Source of the DNA: Eleusine coracana subsp. coracana
Lineage: Eukaryota > Streptophyta > Magnoliopsida > Poales > Poaceae
Direction: 5' to 3'
DNA: 64,000 nt
NCBI GenBank assembly: GCA_032690845.1
Contig: CM064432.1
Location: 56,852,071 to 56,916,070 of the forward strand
The position numbers were made by a program, and so were the translations under genes. Shown in pieces: positions 46,050 through 59,242 of this stretch (its first letter is position 1; every line of letters starts with the position of its first letter). Under the pieces are notes generated by a model. The model had not been told where the DNA came from. It made no database searches and saw only the letters and a list, made by a program, of their open reading frames with translations.

Positions 46050-49000
46050 AAGCCTGGACATGTTGGAGTTGGTGGATTTGTGTCCGATTGTCCTTTCGGC
46101 ATAAAGCTTTGAGATTTATCACTATTGTTTCTTCGCTGTTATATGTTAGTGTTTCCCTTGACATTGTTACTTAACAATCTGTTATGTTCTGGAGCTCTCC
46201 TGTGAGGGCCCACCTTGTTGATGTGGTTAGTATAGTTTACTGGCTATAGCTTATCATGTATGTTTAGTTGTTTATTGCTAATGTGAGCAGATTCCTCAGA
46301 TTGTTCAGCATATCCTGTGAGCTTTCATCAGTGTATCCAACTTCTGTCACTCTGACATTCCGTTTCCTTTTTCTTCTTTTTTGTACCAACCAAGAAGCTC
46401 TTAGACATATTGTGATATTTTCATGACTTCCGCTATTTTCAGATCATGCATTCAGTATTTATTATTAGGGACAATTGTGTTTTTACCCTCACTCTCAATT
46501 CTAATTGTGATTTTACTCGGGGTTTCATAGAGCTCTTGCATCGTTCGTTGGATTCTATTGGCTGTTGCCTGTTGGGAACCACTAAGGTAGTGCCTCCAGT
46601 AATGCTTTCTTTGATGGGCTTGAAACACTTCTTTAGTGTCTGTTGGTGCATAGATGAAAAGGGCATGGCATTTTTGCTTATGGGCCATTTTCATCATTGC
46701 TCTTCGATGTAACTTTTGTTTGGGTCTAATAAGGTTAGTCACATGGAAATGGAATGATGAGCTCATGGGGGAAAGGGCAAGCATGGACAATCATGAGATC
46801 TTATCTGATGATTTAAACATGGTTGAATATGACCACCTCTCGTGTTGGACCTTATCAGAGAAGTACAATTTCCATGGCCATGCCTGAGATTTTTTGTTGC
46901 TAAGTGTGGGGATAAATGAGATTTCATCAGTGGTCCGGAAGGGCATGAGAAATCCATATGGGAGGAAAGGAAGTGGCCAACCTGAATTAGTTGGAACAGA
47001 AGACCAGGACCAGCCACATGCGTGCACATGGCTTATAGCCCCCACATCTGAATGGACTTCCAACTGGATTTGGATATATACGTACCTGCAAACAAAACCA
47101 GAATTGCTTCTGCTAAATTTGATCGGTTGGTTATTTGTACATGGAAAATAAAATGATATTTCCTAAGGTGAGAACATAGCTCTTGCAGCAACTCTAATTG
47201 CAAATGCTTTTCTTGCAGCAACTCTAATTGCAAATGCTTTTCTATTGGTTCTGATTTTAATCATTCTGTAGATCAAATCCGGATGGAGTAGTTTGGTTTT
47301 GACTTATGCTTTGTTAGCTTCTACTGTGAAGTATCTGAAAGTCCTTTTCTGTTTAGTGGCACCCACCTCAGATGTTCATCAGTGAGACAAATCAGTTAAG
47401 GTACAAACTAATTAATTGCGCCAAAATAAGGCTGTTAAATTTTCTTCTTTGCAGGACATAGAGCTACCGGTTGGTGTAACTGATTCAGACTCGGGAATAG
47501 TTTCTTGATGTTTGTGTACTTCTGTTTTCTTCTGGTGAAGCATCTATTTTATTTAGTGTTGCCTGGAGCGTTTGTTCAGAAAGTCTGCCTTTTGGTTTTG
47601 ATCAAGGTTGTTTTACATGCGGGGAGAAGTGTTGATGCTGGATATGTTGATGGTTCCAGGTGCTTTCTACACTTCTACTTGAACGTCGTTGAATGTTGAA
47701 TTTCACACAAATTACTGCTATAATGTTTGATGAAACCCTGTTCGGTGCTGCGTGACAATTACTGTATGACAGTTTTCTAGTAGTTTCTGTTTATAGACTA
47801 TATAAAAACAACGTTATAATTTGCATTTAGTAAAGTCACTTCCCTTCTACATTCAAAGAGAGAAGCACTGAGACTCACGTCAGATATTTTTCCAAAGCAA
47901 GTCTCACCATTGCATCTTGTTTTGTCTTCGAACGGAAATGAAACATAGAGAAGTGATGCAATCATATTTTTGTTCTGTTTTCCATTTCATCTCTTGATTA
48001 GAGGCATTGTTAACATCCTATCGAGGCACATGCATCATGCGTCTTATCTCTTGTTCGATGATTGTGATTGCTTTTTGAGTATATCATTGGCCCTATGTTC
48101 TTAAAGGTCCTACTGAAACAGCATTAGACTGATCCTGCGGCAACTTATTATTGTCTCCATGCCACCACCTTTGTATTAGTACCAAGACTTCTTTTGGACC
48201 ACCACCACTTGGCGTCATGTTACTACTCTTAGTGTGAGTGATAGAACTGCAAGTCTGCTGATGCTTTTCGAGGTGCCTTCATACTCGGTGGCTTCATCAG
48301 TGTCTGTGGGTTGTTCCTTGAAAGAACCAGCTCTTGTTGGGCACAAAAAAAAAATGCTTCTCTTAGGTTGGATGAGAATTGATGATAGAGCCATGATTTG
48401 TATTGCCTTCTCTGTTCTGCTCCTTCCAGTGGGTGATCCTGATAATCATTGCTGCTTATTGGTTCCTGTGTTAGTGTATATCATGTGCGAGTCTACTTTC
48501 CACAGGGACAACTTATGGTGTCCTAGTTCTATACTGCCTTTGTCATGTTTAGTATGTCCGTGCACTAAGATGTGTTGTTGTTATAATTTTGATATAACAT
48601 GTGTTTATTACTTTTCTGTCATCTCTGGTTCAATGGATCACAGCCAAGCCGGCCTTTTTTCTAATCCAATACTATTTCGATGCCCAGATCCAGCATTGAG
48701 TGCATTGTGCATGGTTGTCTCATTATAGGCTAATGCGAAGCACATGCTACTTGGTCTGCGACTTGTCTACGATGGATAGCAAAGAATAGTCCAAATTTCA
48801 GCATCGCAGACACACATGCTCACACATGGATGGGCTCCAGGTGCTTCAATAAAGCCACGCAATCTCTTGGAGCTGTATCATTAAGGTAAAGGTACCTTGG
48901 CACGGATAAATTATCATGGCTATATCGTTGCATGCACACTCCGGCATGCACTGATGTAATATTACTTTCTGAAACACTTTTAGTTGTTGAGATTAATTAG

Positions 49001-51073
49001 TATGTTTATAAAGTTAGGAGCACTGTGATGGCCGTCCATGAATTTTGCCTGGATTGGCTGAATGCCTGCATCTTTAAGTGAATTGTGCGGCTTGATGTCT
49101 CCCATCATTTATCAATGCGTGTTTGCTAACTGGTTTGTTAGTGTGGAGCTTTTTATGGCCTTAAATCATACTTCTGTTGAGTAACTTGGATACCACTGTC
49201 CTGAACTGCAGCCAGAGTATGTCCTCCAATTTTTAATTAATAATGTTAGGGCAATGTGCTTGGCTGAAAATGAACTAAGCAAGTTGTTCTATCGTCATCA
49301 ATTGAGAAACCGGAGCAATAGATATAGACACTGGGTTAGTGATATTCTACTATCTGGAAAGCTTCAAACTCGATACAGTAATTTGATCTTGTATGATTTG
49401 TTACTTTTAAGAAGCCTCCAAATAGGTGTAGTCGAGTTGGCAATCTTCAGGCTCATAGCTGTACAACATAGATATGGCCTGGCTATAAACAAAGCTCAAG
49501 GAATATCCCACATGGCTGTGCTGTAAAATATGGAATCTTACTGTCGTCTTCAGCTTAGCACCCTGTTCTATTGTTGTTTTCTCCACTACTCCGACAGGCA
49601 GCCTGGCCTGAAAGGGAAGGTTGAATTTAATGTCACCTGTTGAGAGACAACCCCAAAGATTTAGATTAACGGACACCATCTTCCTGGTTCTTGAAATTCA
49701 AAGGTAGCATTACTCCTGCTCAAAAGGGATTATCTGCATGCGAAGTGTGTGTTTGTTTCAACTTGGACAAGGCATATCAAATCCTAGCAATATTTCCCCA
49801 TGAAGCAGATGAAGAAAACATTGACTCGTATTACTCATACCGATGCTCTTTTTCACCTAAAAGTGTAATGGGAACTCATGATAGGATGGCAAGAGCCAAG
49901 AGGACAGGGCTTTCCAATGATGTGGTGCAAAAGGCCAGGGAGCAATCTTGGCATGCACATGCTGTCCTTGGACGCTTACTCTGGGTATCCCAGCTGCGAT
50001 CTATCTGGTCAGCAGTACATTTACGCATGAATTGAATCCTCCGCACGTACTATATGCTCTATCTTCATCATAGCATCCTTTTCAAGTAGGATTGTAGATC
50101 ACCAGTTGATGTGACGTGTTAGCATATATTCTCCATGGGTAAAAAGGATCAAAGCCTGTCCATCTATCTGAGGAAATGGACTTGACAGAAAGACCTTCTC
50201 TTTCAGTTGCAACACCCCATTTGACATTTTGTTTGAAGACTATTGCATTTTCTTTTTTTAATTAGCATTTTATCTTTGTTCTTATCTGTAGAAGGCTTGC
50301 AATGCGGAAAGAATATGGACAATCTTTGGACCTTGTGCTTTCTGGATATGGACTTTGTGCTGACTGTGAGTATCCTACTTCAACTGATTAAGCAATGAAC
50401 ACATGGACTGAAATGTTGCCATTGTTCTAGTTTTTTTAGAAAATTTTATTATGGACAGTTTTGGGGGTCTGGTTGGTGGGTACATACAAGTACACCCCCT
50501 GTTAACAGTATTACAATCAGTATTCAGTAGAGAGACTATGCTGCCATCCAAATCCGTATTGTAGTAATCATTACACGGAACAATTTTCTTTGATAAATAC
50601 TAAAAACACAGCTGCCATGTTTTGGAGTAACTTCTTACGGAGTGGATGTGGCTGTATGTGTTTTTTCAAATATTCTACTGAAGGCAGGAAGAAATAAACC
50701 AAAGTATAGTGTGAAGATTAGGAAAGAACTGAAGAGGTAAGGCAAGAATCCATAATAACATAAACACATACCAATCAAATTCTTGAACCATGCATGCAGA
50801 GTTCATACTGCTTCCAACCTATGAACAACACAACCAATTGACGCATTTTTCATGCATTTAGCAAATGGCTGGCTTTTCCAGCTTTATCACATACGTACTT
50901 CCATATCCGACCGACCAATCACAGAGGGGCACAATATGCTACTACTTGGTGGGTGGTAGGGTGGGTGGAGTTGAAGAGAGGTGGCCATGGCAAGAAATTT
51001 AGCGTGCTCTCTTCTCTCTTACATGTGCAGTGGCACTGGCATGCGAATGACGAGCTGACTCCATGAGAGCTCA
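46050..51073. other. Long stretch with no gene recognised
   Basis: Possible alternative 3' exon of the small gene at 47455-47508. A 31-bp word (TCTTGCAGCAACTCTAATTG...) occurs twice in tandem near 47180-47241. Open frames of 114-164 codons (48234-48728, 49691-50035) lack domains and have AT-rich, non-exon-like composition. It may be a long 3' UTR, a non-coding transcript or decayed elements. Confidence 0.4.
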
Positions 51074-51310
51074 TCACACGCCGTAGATGGCAGAGAGTCT
51101 TCGGAGAACGGCTACCTTTAGCTCCAGCATGCAGATGTATTCAGCAGTTTGCCGGAGCAGGACATCGACTTTGGCCTTCTGGCGAGTGCCTACCGGCACG
51201 ATCTTCTTGAGCTCCCGGAGCCGCCGCAGCACCATGAGCTGAAACGGCCGCTTCCTCCTTAGTGATACCATTCCTCTGCTAATTTTGCTGCTCTTTCCTA
51301 GTGTCACCAT
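51074..51310 (-). CDS. Atypical (non-DNA-binding type) HLH protein
   Basis: 78 residues, one exon. Residues about 26-75 form helix-loop-helix: MVLRRLRELKKIVP, a short loop TRQKAKVD, then VLLRQTAEYICMLELKVAVL. The pattern matches plant atypical bHLH proteins of the IBH1/AIF/UPBEAT1 kind, in which the basic region lacks the His-Glu-Arg needed to contact E-boxes. Such proteins act as nuclear dimer partners that restrain growth-promoting bHLH factors. The start follows a leader with a GA/CT microsatellite, and a TATA box lies about 130 bp upstream. The subfamily is uncertain. The upstream basic stretch (SLRRKRPFQ) could serve nuclear import. Confidence 0.8.
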   Translation of the reverse strand: MVTLGKSSKISRGMVSLRRKRPFQLMVLRRLRELKKIVPVGTRQKAKVDVLLRQTAEYICMLELKVAVLRRLSAIYGV

Positions 51311-51317
51311 GGACTCT

Positions 51318-51347
51318 CTCTCCCTCTCCCTCTCTCTCTCTCTCTCT
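51318..51347 (-). repeat. GA/CT microsatellite in the HLH gene leader
   Basis: CTCTCTCT repeats with CCCT interruptions on plus, directly upstream of the start codon. GA-rich leaders can bind BPC/GAGA-type factors in plants; that role here is inference. Confidence 0.6.
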
Positions 51348-51440
51348 TGAGTTATATGAGAGTTGTAGTATTAAGCTTTGCTATGTGTGTAGTGCGAGAT
51401 GCTATGTGTGTAGTGCGAGATGTGCTGAGAGGGGATGTGC

Positions 51441-51450
51441 GTATTTATAG
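51441..51450 (-). promoter_or_regulatory. TATA box of the HLH gene
   Basis: The minus strand reads CTATAAATAC, placing transcription start near 51415. The interval 51383-51422 contains two tandem copies of a 20-bp word (ATGTGTGTAGTGCGAG). Confidence 0.7.
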
Positions 51451-51707
51451 GTGAGATGTTGAGAGCAGAGGCGAGAGATTTCACTTGGCCATGTGGGGAG
51501 AACTAGGTTCTAAGCTGTAGACTGAGCTGTAAGGAGGTATACTTGGAGCCATCACAGACCATCAGTTTTGTGAGCTTGCTCATATCTTATGACTGTGTGC
51601 AACTATTATCGACCTGAGTAGGGTGGCTCTCTGCTTATAACTTAATCCAAAGAGGAAAACCTATAAGAACCTCCCAACACCGTCGTAGTCATATATAGCC
51701 TAATTTA

Positions 51708-52032
51708 GGGTGTATTTGGCAGGACTTATACTTATGTTAAAAATGGCTTATATTTTGGCTTATCTATGAAAAGTGCTTATTTGACTTATTATAACATAAG
51801 TTCTTAAACCGTTTGGCAAAATAGCTTATCCATAGCTTATTCTAGGGAAGATGGTCCATAAGCCCAAAAAGCTAGTGTTTGTTGGCTTGTTATCCTAGTA
51901 CAAAAAAGCAAATGGCTTATGAGGGCTTATTGCAATAAGTGCTTATGCAAAATAGCTGTTTGTTAGGGCTTATGACTTATCATACTATAAATCACTTCAT
52001 AAGTCATTCCATAAGCCCTACCAAACACACCC
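51708..52032. mobile_element. Tourist-type MITE (325 bp, PIF/Harbinger-related)
   Basis: Ends GGGTGTATTTGGCAGG and the complement of CCTACCAAACACACCC, flanked by TTA at 51705-51707 and 52033-52035. TTA is the standard target of PIF/Harbinger-type MITEs. It lies about 260 bp upstream of the HLH gene TATA box. Confidence 0.92.
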
Positions 52033-52035
52033 TTA

Positions 52036-54280
52036 GATTTCTGCATGTCTTGTATTTCCCTTATCTTCTGGCTTGACACAGTTAAGGACCCTTGTTTTTT
52101 ATGTCAGTCATGTCAGCATGTTACTCCATTTCGACCGGTGGTTAATATTCGACAGTCAATGAAGCTCTCTGCTGTTGTTCTTGTGTATCTTCAGCTGCTT
52201 TGAGTGGTTAATACTCAGGTACTAGAAGCAAGTAATAGAGGTTCCTGAATCCTGAGAGACCGTCTCTTCATTGTTAATAAATTTCTGTTTTTCGAGCCGA
52301 GGAACAGCTGCTAAAATGAACATGTTTTTTTTTTTTTTTTGCTGCGCTCCAAACAGGCCATGAGATTGTTTTGTTCAGCTCCCTTGCAACCGCTGTGGAT
52401 GAGAACATGTAAAGCAGATGCTGGTCTTTTGAAGGGTGAACAGAAGCATGGCCGGCTGGAGGGCGTGCAGCTGCTGTGGCTAGAGGACAGCTCGAGAAAA
52501 TTGGGTAATAATTGCCTGACGTCTCCACGTCTCGTGCCCTTGTTTCTTCCTTGCCGTGGGACTCTGTCCTCTCGTGCAGTCTATCTCAATCCAACCTGAT
52601 GCGAATTGGCGACTGGGCAAATAGCTGTTAGAGAGCTAACCACTTCACATGATTGTAATCAGATTGCCCACGTTAAAAGGTGAGTACATAATGGCTCTCT
52701 TTAGTATTTTGGTTTACGAGAAACAAATGCACCAAGAGTTAACTTTTTTGCATGTTGGAGAAAATCACATATGGCTTGCATCCCCGCTGCTTTACTTTAA
52801 GTTCCTTCTCCCGGTCGTTGAAAAATGACCTTCCGGTCGAATCTGCAATATGCTTATTATACTGCTCCCGTGGCCGGAACATCAACATTTTTGAAAAGTG
52901 GTAGCTTTTTGAAAGAGGATAGTATGGAAACTGTTAATTTGTATATACACGAACAGATGAACTAACTACTGAAGACCATGTTTTAGAAGACATGCTAAGT
53001 GCAGATCTGTAGTTTATTAGGGTGGGGACAAGAGTTTATAGCCAAATGGTACCAGACCATTCTTTATAGGCTAACTAGAGCAAATACTATTGTCCAAATC
53101 ATCATCACTGGATGGTTAGCAGTGCCTGCAATCATTTGGAGGTTCCATGTGATTTTTGTCAAGTTGTGGCGCACACGTTGCCAGGGGGTGTACTGCATCC
53201 CATGACAATCTTTTCACTGTGAGCAAGTGCCCAAGCAGCAGCAGTCTGTCTGCACACACATGGCCAGCTTGAGCTCGAGTTAAATTAATAAATTCATGTC
53301 CCTCTTAGGAATTCTCAAGGTACTTGGTAATATTTGTTACAGATGTCATCTTAATAACGTTAATATAGAAAGACTGAAGAATGATCTGTTGGGTGGACTC
53401 GGTTAATTATTTGAGTAATGAAATCACAAGGCTGATCCGTCGGTCCTTTTGAACACTCGTTAGCCTGTCAGTTCCAGTTGCACGTGCTGGGTGTCAGTGT
53501 CGAGTGTTGAGGAAGAAAGCAATATCTAAAAGAGATGTTTCCTGTGTCTTTGGGACCTTCGATACGACTTTTTCTTTTTTCTTCCAGTGACTTCATTGAG
53601 GGAACTGATTTGTCATCAGATAATGAGAGCGAGTTATCCGGGCATTGGAGGAAATGAAGTTGCAGACAAGTTTGGAAGTCGTGATCATACATCATACAGT
53701 AGTAGTGAGTGGCGTTGCTTCTCATTCAGGTCTGTGAGATGAGAACGCGACGAATAGCGTCAATGAAGGTGATAACGGTGATCACACACCACAACTTTTT
53801 CAGAAGATTTTATATGATAAGCTTCCGGTATTGTTACCAAACTGTTGTGCCTATACACCAGGCGTGCCAACAGACGTTTATCTGCCCCCTTTTTTTTTTT
53901 AAAAAAAAAGTGGAGAGTATATGGCCGGAAACGTTGGAAAAGGTGGCACGTTGGAGATCCTCGGTCGTCGGCGGCCTGGAGGTTCGCGTTCTGGATTTGG
54001 CATTTGCCTCGTCACTGTGGTGCCGTCACTCCAGCCGTCCACTCGCAATTTGGCCAGACAGCTCCACGATGCGGCTGACAGGCCGAATCTTTTTGAAATT
54101 GCAATACTAATCGCTAGCTGGCTGGCTGGCCTGTGTGCGCTGCGGCGGGCGTTGCCGAACTGTTTGTTTACTACTGAAGCACAAACACTGGAGTTGCAGT
54201 AACATCCTCCTCCTACTACGTGGGAACAGAAACATGCCACGCTATTGCATAATGTGAGTTGTGAGGAGGGGTAATAACCT
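52036..54280. other. Intergenic, no gene recognised
   Basis: A T-run lies at about 52326-52340. Several 80-130 codon frames lack domains. Mostly AT-balanced non-coding DNA. Confidence 0.4.
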
Positions 54281-55500
54281 TGTTGAACCCGTCACGTGCG
54301 CTAAATATATAATTAACGAAACATGGCACGTGAGCGGTGACGTGGGTATATTTATACGCGCGCCCCCAGTCAATCAGTCGCCAGGTGATGGTAGTAGAAT
54401 GATTGGTCGAATAGGACCAAGCGGGAGTGAAATAATGTGGGGGAGGGAGCGAGAAAATCAGTGCACGTACGTATGCTCGTCGCGTTGCTGTACTGCTCGC
54501 GCGCGTGCCGACGTGGCGCGGTCGAGGATGCGACGACGGTGACAGCGCGCGGGCCGGGGAGCACGTCAACGAGCCTATCGCCGGCCAGGCCCCGCCCTTC
54601 CCCTCCCCCCCGAGAGCACAAGCAGCACGCAGCGGCAGGAGGAGAGCTCTGGACACCGCCAGCTGGGCGGCAAGCGGCCGCTTGTCCACACGCGTAGTAC
54701 TTACCTCTCTCTATCTGCGCCGCGCGTGGCGCGTGTGCGCGCAGCAGCAGCCGTACTACGTGGGCGCCGATGATTGAACAAGGGGGTATCGGATCGGAGG
54801 AATGGTGTTCTGTTCCGGTCTCGTGTCCCATGGCGTGACGCGCCAAGGATGAGACATGAGAGCAAGGAGGAGGAGACGCTCATGGCGCATGTGGCGCGGC
54901 AGGGGCCAGAGGAGGCGCATGTGCGCGTCGCGCTCGCCCCGGGCGCGTGGACAGCGTTGAACCCCATGCACGTGTGATCGCGCAGTGGCACAGCCCCGAT
55001 CGATCGACTCGACGTCGGGCCAGTCAGTCCCCACGCCCTGAACCTGTCTCCGGTCTGGCTCTGGCTGAGCTCGATTCGACTCCATGGAGCCGGCCGGGTG
55101 ATGTGGTTTCGCGTCGCTATGCGCGCCTTAACTCGAAAACCCGGCCGTGGACCGTGGTGCGCTAGCTGTCATCCAGTGCACGAATGTACTAGTATGTGTG
55201 CGTAGTTAAGAGTGTTAGACCCCAGCAGCACGCTCCTGGACAGGGACTGATGACGGTGATTGAAGGAAGTGATCATCGCCGGCAAGATCAGGGAGGCGGA
55301 GGGCCAGCACTGACTGTGTACCTGCGTACGTACGCGGGGCGGGGTACTAGCTTATTGCCCAGTAGCTACGGGATTCGTGCATGCACTGCTGCATCGAGCC
55401 ATGGACGACCCATACATATCCATGCACCTGCTGCCGCCCGGCCGGCTGTTTGGAGCAACAAGTAGCCAAGTAGTATGATTCTACATCAACCGTGGGCCGG
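54281..55500. other. CpG-rich, promoter-like stretch without a recognised gene
   Basis: Dense in CG dinucleotides and open in several frames on both strands. A TATA-like TATATTTATA lies at 54347-54356. The composition resembles grass promoters or first exons, but no frame encodes a recognisable protein and no splice model is convincing. A non-coding RNA gene or an unannotated first exon remains possible. Confidence 0.35.
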
Positions 55501-58238
55501 GTTGCAAATTGGAGCTCTCCATATCAGATAGATTACCCTGAAACTCGACTATGAATGAAACGGGATAAGGCAAGCTGTGGTCATGGCAGCAGTAGTAGCA
55601 CTCAGCACTGTGTATGGAGATTTATCACTGAAGTGCGCCATAATATGGCGATCCATCTGAAACTGGTGGTGGATCATGATCAACACGTTGTAGCGAGAGC
55701 ACATGGATGCATGGATGTGCATCATGTTGTCGAGAGAGGGGGGGGGGGGGGGGGGGGGGGTCCTGTGCGTGAGAGAACCCTGCAACCGTGCACATATTAG
55801 CTTTCGCTAATCATGGGACCCGGAGGTGGAAGAAGGAAGACGACAGGCACGGGCGCGCGCCTAGCGCTACAGAGCTGGCTGTAGTTATGAAGGTTATGGA
55901 GCAACAGTTTACGATAATGACATGGAGAAAGGGGATGTTGTTCCGATCCGGATAGAGCCTTGACCGATAGAAGTTCCTACTACGTACAGATTGATCCTTT
56001 GCTTGCCTCTGAAAGTCTCAAGCGTGCACATCCATATCAGCTACTCCGATACTAATTCTACAGTTATAAATGTGCAGTAGTAGGAATGAAGCTGGCTCAA
56101 CCTTGATCATGAGACTCATCAGAGCTGGAAGACTCGCGGTAGTAAAAGTAGAACTGATATTAGGACCAACATTAAACCATAAACATGTTTTACCTGCCCT
56201 CTGAGCTCATCAAGCACTCACCACCATCGTGCACTGTGAGAGCTCTTGATAGCAGAGAGTATGCTAGAACGTTCAGGTGACAACCATATTTTAATTCATG
56301 ATACAGACAGAATAATATGGGCGATCCAGCTTGACAGATCACGTCTTTGTTTAGTCTTCAAAACAAACGCCTTGGTATTCAATTCAGATATCTGAGTTCG
56401 GAGGCGTCAACAGCTCTGTCAGTAAAGCAGCCTTGTTACCCGTCTACTTGTTGGTTGAACAATCTGGTGCAACACAGAGGGTACATATAGCTATGCCATA
56501 TCAAACATATGCACACCTTTTACATTATCTTTGAAGAAAATAACGACACACTACATAGTTTAGTAGTATACACTAATTAAAATATGCCTATTAGCTTCCT
56601 ATTCTGTCCACCCTACCCTCATGATGCTATTGCAGCTGACTCACCAAATCCGCTTGGCCTCTCTAACGAACAGCTCCGTCAATGATTGCACTACGTAATG
56701 TCTGCAAGATGGCAGAAGTTTTCAATCATCGTCCCCTGATCAAACAAAGGAAGTGCTGTTCTGTCTTCATCAACGAGTTGTAACATTCAGGTAATTTATT
56801 TACACGCCTGCACCAATTATTAACAAGTTTCTGGTACCTACTTAGCAGCGTCTTTCCAATACAGCTTTTATTTGTCTATTAGCTGTCTTCCTAGATGTGG
56901 AGTACCTATTAGCAAACGAGACCCCCGAGTAACACGTGTAGACCTCTGTTTGTTGTTCATGAATATTTTTGGCAACATAAGATTTTCTTGATCGGAACTA
57001 GAAAAGGGCAATGGATATTTGTTTGGGGCTTTGGAGTTGGGCAGCTTGCATCCGGCCCAGTCTTGTAGCCGTAACGTAAGGCTCAAAATTGATAGTCTAT
57101 TTTATTTTCAGACGTTGGTAGGCTAAATTTGATAAGCCCAAATATAATATCGGCTGTAACTCCCTTTATGAGGGACCTGGTCCAGGTGATCGGGGTCAAG
57201 GCCCTTGAATATATGGCCTTGTGGAACCCATAGCATTAGCCTGTAGGGTAGCCGAGCTGAAGGCCTGCCAACGTGAATCATGCATCGGGCCCATATGCAC
57301 GACGTGAATCATAGACCGTCAAGTCTGGCTTTGACCTTTTTCTTTTAGCGCAAAGCACAGCCCATTTCATAGAACTAAACTTTTTTTTTCAAAAGACCAG
57401 AACAAAACAATTTCCTATCATAGAACAAAACAATTTTACCAAATGTCACGGTGTCCGTAAGCATTCCAAGACTCTGTATCCACCCGAAGTCACACCGAGT
57501 CCCTTGAGGCAATCAGCAGGCGAGGAGAGCATCTGCATCATCAGCAAAAGCATTCCATGGCAGGAGAGCAGGTACCACTTTGGCAACGGCGGCACCCAAA
57601 CTGGGCGCCACACGGCGTCGAGCACCACCGAGTTGGCCGACTTGTGTTGTTCGTCCGACAGTCTCATAAGTGAGCCACGACGTGGATTAGGTGGTTCGGA
57701 GATGGTTGTTGGACGCTGCAAGGATAGATCTGCCTCTCCAACGGCGTGGCTCACGATGGCATGGCAGGCCAGCAGCAGATCTGCTGCTTGTTGTTGTGCG
57801 CTGCCTATGCTGTTTGGTCGAGCTTGTTTGGTCCACGGTTATCTCTGCACTTTTCATGCCTCGTTGAACACAGTGGTGGCACCTTTTCTATCCGCCAAAG
57901 CCCCCTACTAGAGTTGACAATCCCTTATGACAATCATGGTTTGTTTTGTACAAGATTGAGAAATTGACACCACTTGGGACTTTAATTAATCCATGGAGTT
58001 ATATGAACTTTAATTAATTCAGCACTCAGCGTGAACCGTTGGTTGGTGTTATATGAGATTTCATGTAAATGCTCATCAAGCTGCTAGCTGAGTGAACGCA
58101 AGAGTTGATTGTCCACCTGATGTCCTGTAACTGTCTCGTTATGTTGCTAACCACTCCCAAACCAACAACTACTACTGCTACCATCAAGCTGCTAGCTGAG
58201 TGAACGACTTTCAGCAAAGAGTAGCAGTGAGTGGGAGT
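55501..58238. other. Intergenic, no gene recognised
   Basis: A G-run of about 23 lies at 55738-55760. 57446-57911 is open on both strands without a domain. A 25-bp word (CATCAAGCTGCTAGCTGAGTG...) occurs at about 58074-58098 and 58182-58206. Confidence 0.4.
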
Positions 58239-58465
58239 GGCATTGAATTTTTAAAGAGAGAAGATCAGATAGTTAGGCCCGCCCAACCAAATTGATTAAT
58301 CGAACGCATTCCATTTTATGGATCCAAAGAGTGCGCCGAGGTCGACGCGACGCGAGCCTGGCATCCATCCACTGCATGCCAACTTGCCAAGTTGTCTTCA
58401 CCCTGCGCTCCCCAAGGTCGTCGTTGTGTCGCTCGTCGTGGATGATGGACCACGCGCGGTTCGGG
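58239..58465 (+). repeat. Left 227-bp direct repeat flanking the Harbinger element
   Basis: Matches 62143-62369 end to end at about 90 percent (GGCATTGAATTTTTAAAGA ... CGCGGTTCGGG). It abuts the left end of the transposon exactly. Confidence 0.92.
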
Positions 58466-59242
58466 GCCGTGTGTTTGGTTTGGGGTTGTGTGGGTTGGGT
58501 TGACTCCAACTCTAATTTTGGGGATGGCTCCAACTTTTATATTGTTTGGTTACAGAGTTAGGTTTGTATTGGATTCGTCCTAGTTTCTTATTTGGCTTGA
58601 GAACTACAAAGGATTGGAGTCAACCCGTCACTTGTTTGGATGAATGGATTAAAATAAAACTTGAATGTTATCACATTTGTAATCCGTTGGTGAGGTTACC
58701 ACCCTCATTTTCATCAGCAATTTAACAGCCACTTCATGAACATATAGTAATATTTTATATGCTTGCACCATGCATCAAGAAACAACACACATAACAATTT
58801 AAAAGCCATATAAAAGTCTTGGCTACATTAGAAATAGAATTCTTAGACCATATCCATAGCCATATTACATACATTTCCAAATGTCATGCTTGCACGATGC
58901 GTCAAGTTCAAGCCTTATATAATATATAGCAAGTTCAAGGCTTCCACATAGCAAGATACAAGCTTACTTAGACCACAAATATATAGTTGTATGTGGTATT
59001 AACAAAATATTAATCCTACCATCATAACTGATCCTTACTGTCCAGGATAGTTTTTAGCTATGTACTTTGTAACCCAGTTTAATTTATGGCCAAAAGGTAA
59101 GTGGTTGAAAAGCTCTACCTATATGAGGTTGGGAGATCAAATAAGCATAATAGAAGGATAAGTGAGTCTCATTAAAACTATCATTGAGAGCCATCAAGTT
59201 ATCAAACAAATTTGAGGGCACATCCATGTCTGATTTGCCCAC

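Noticed and set aside
48234..48728. 164-codon frame on plus
   Set aside because: AT-balanced composition unlike the neighbouring grass exons, no domain, no homologous features recognised.
54216..55165. Multiple 90-158 codon frames in the CpG-rich stretch
   Set aside because: Open in most frames on both strands because stop codons are rare in GC-rich DNA; none shows a domain.
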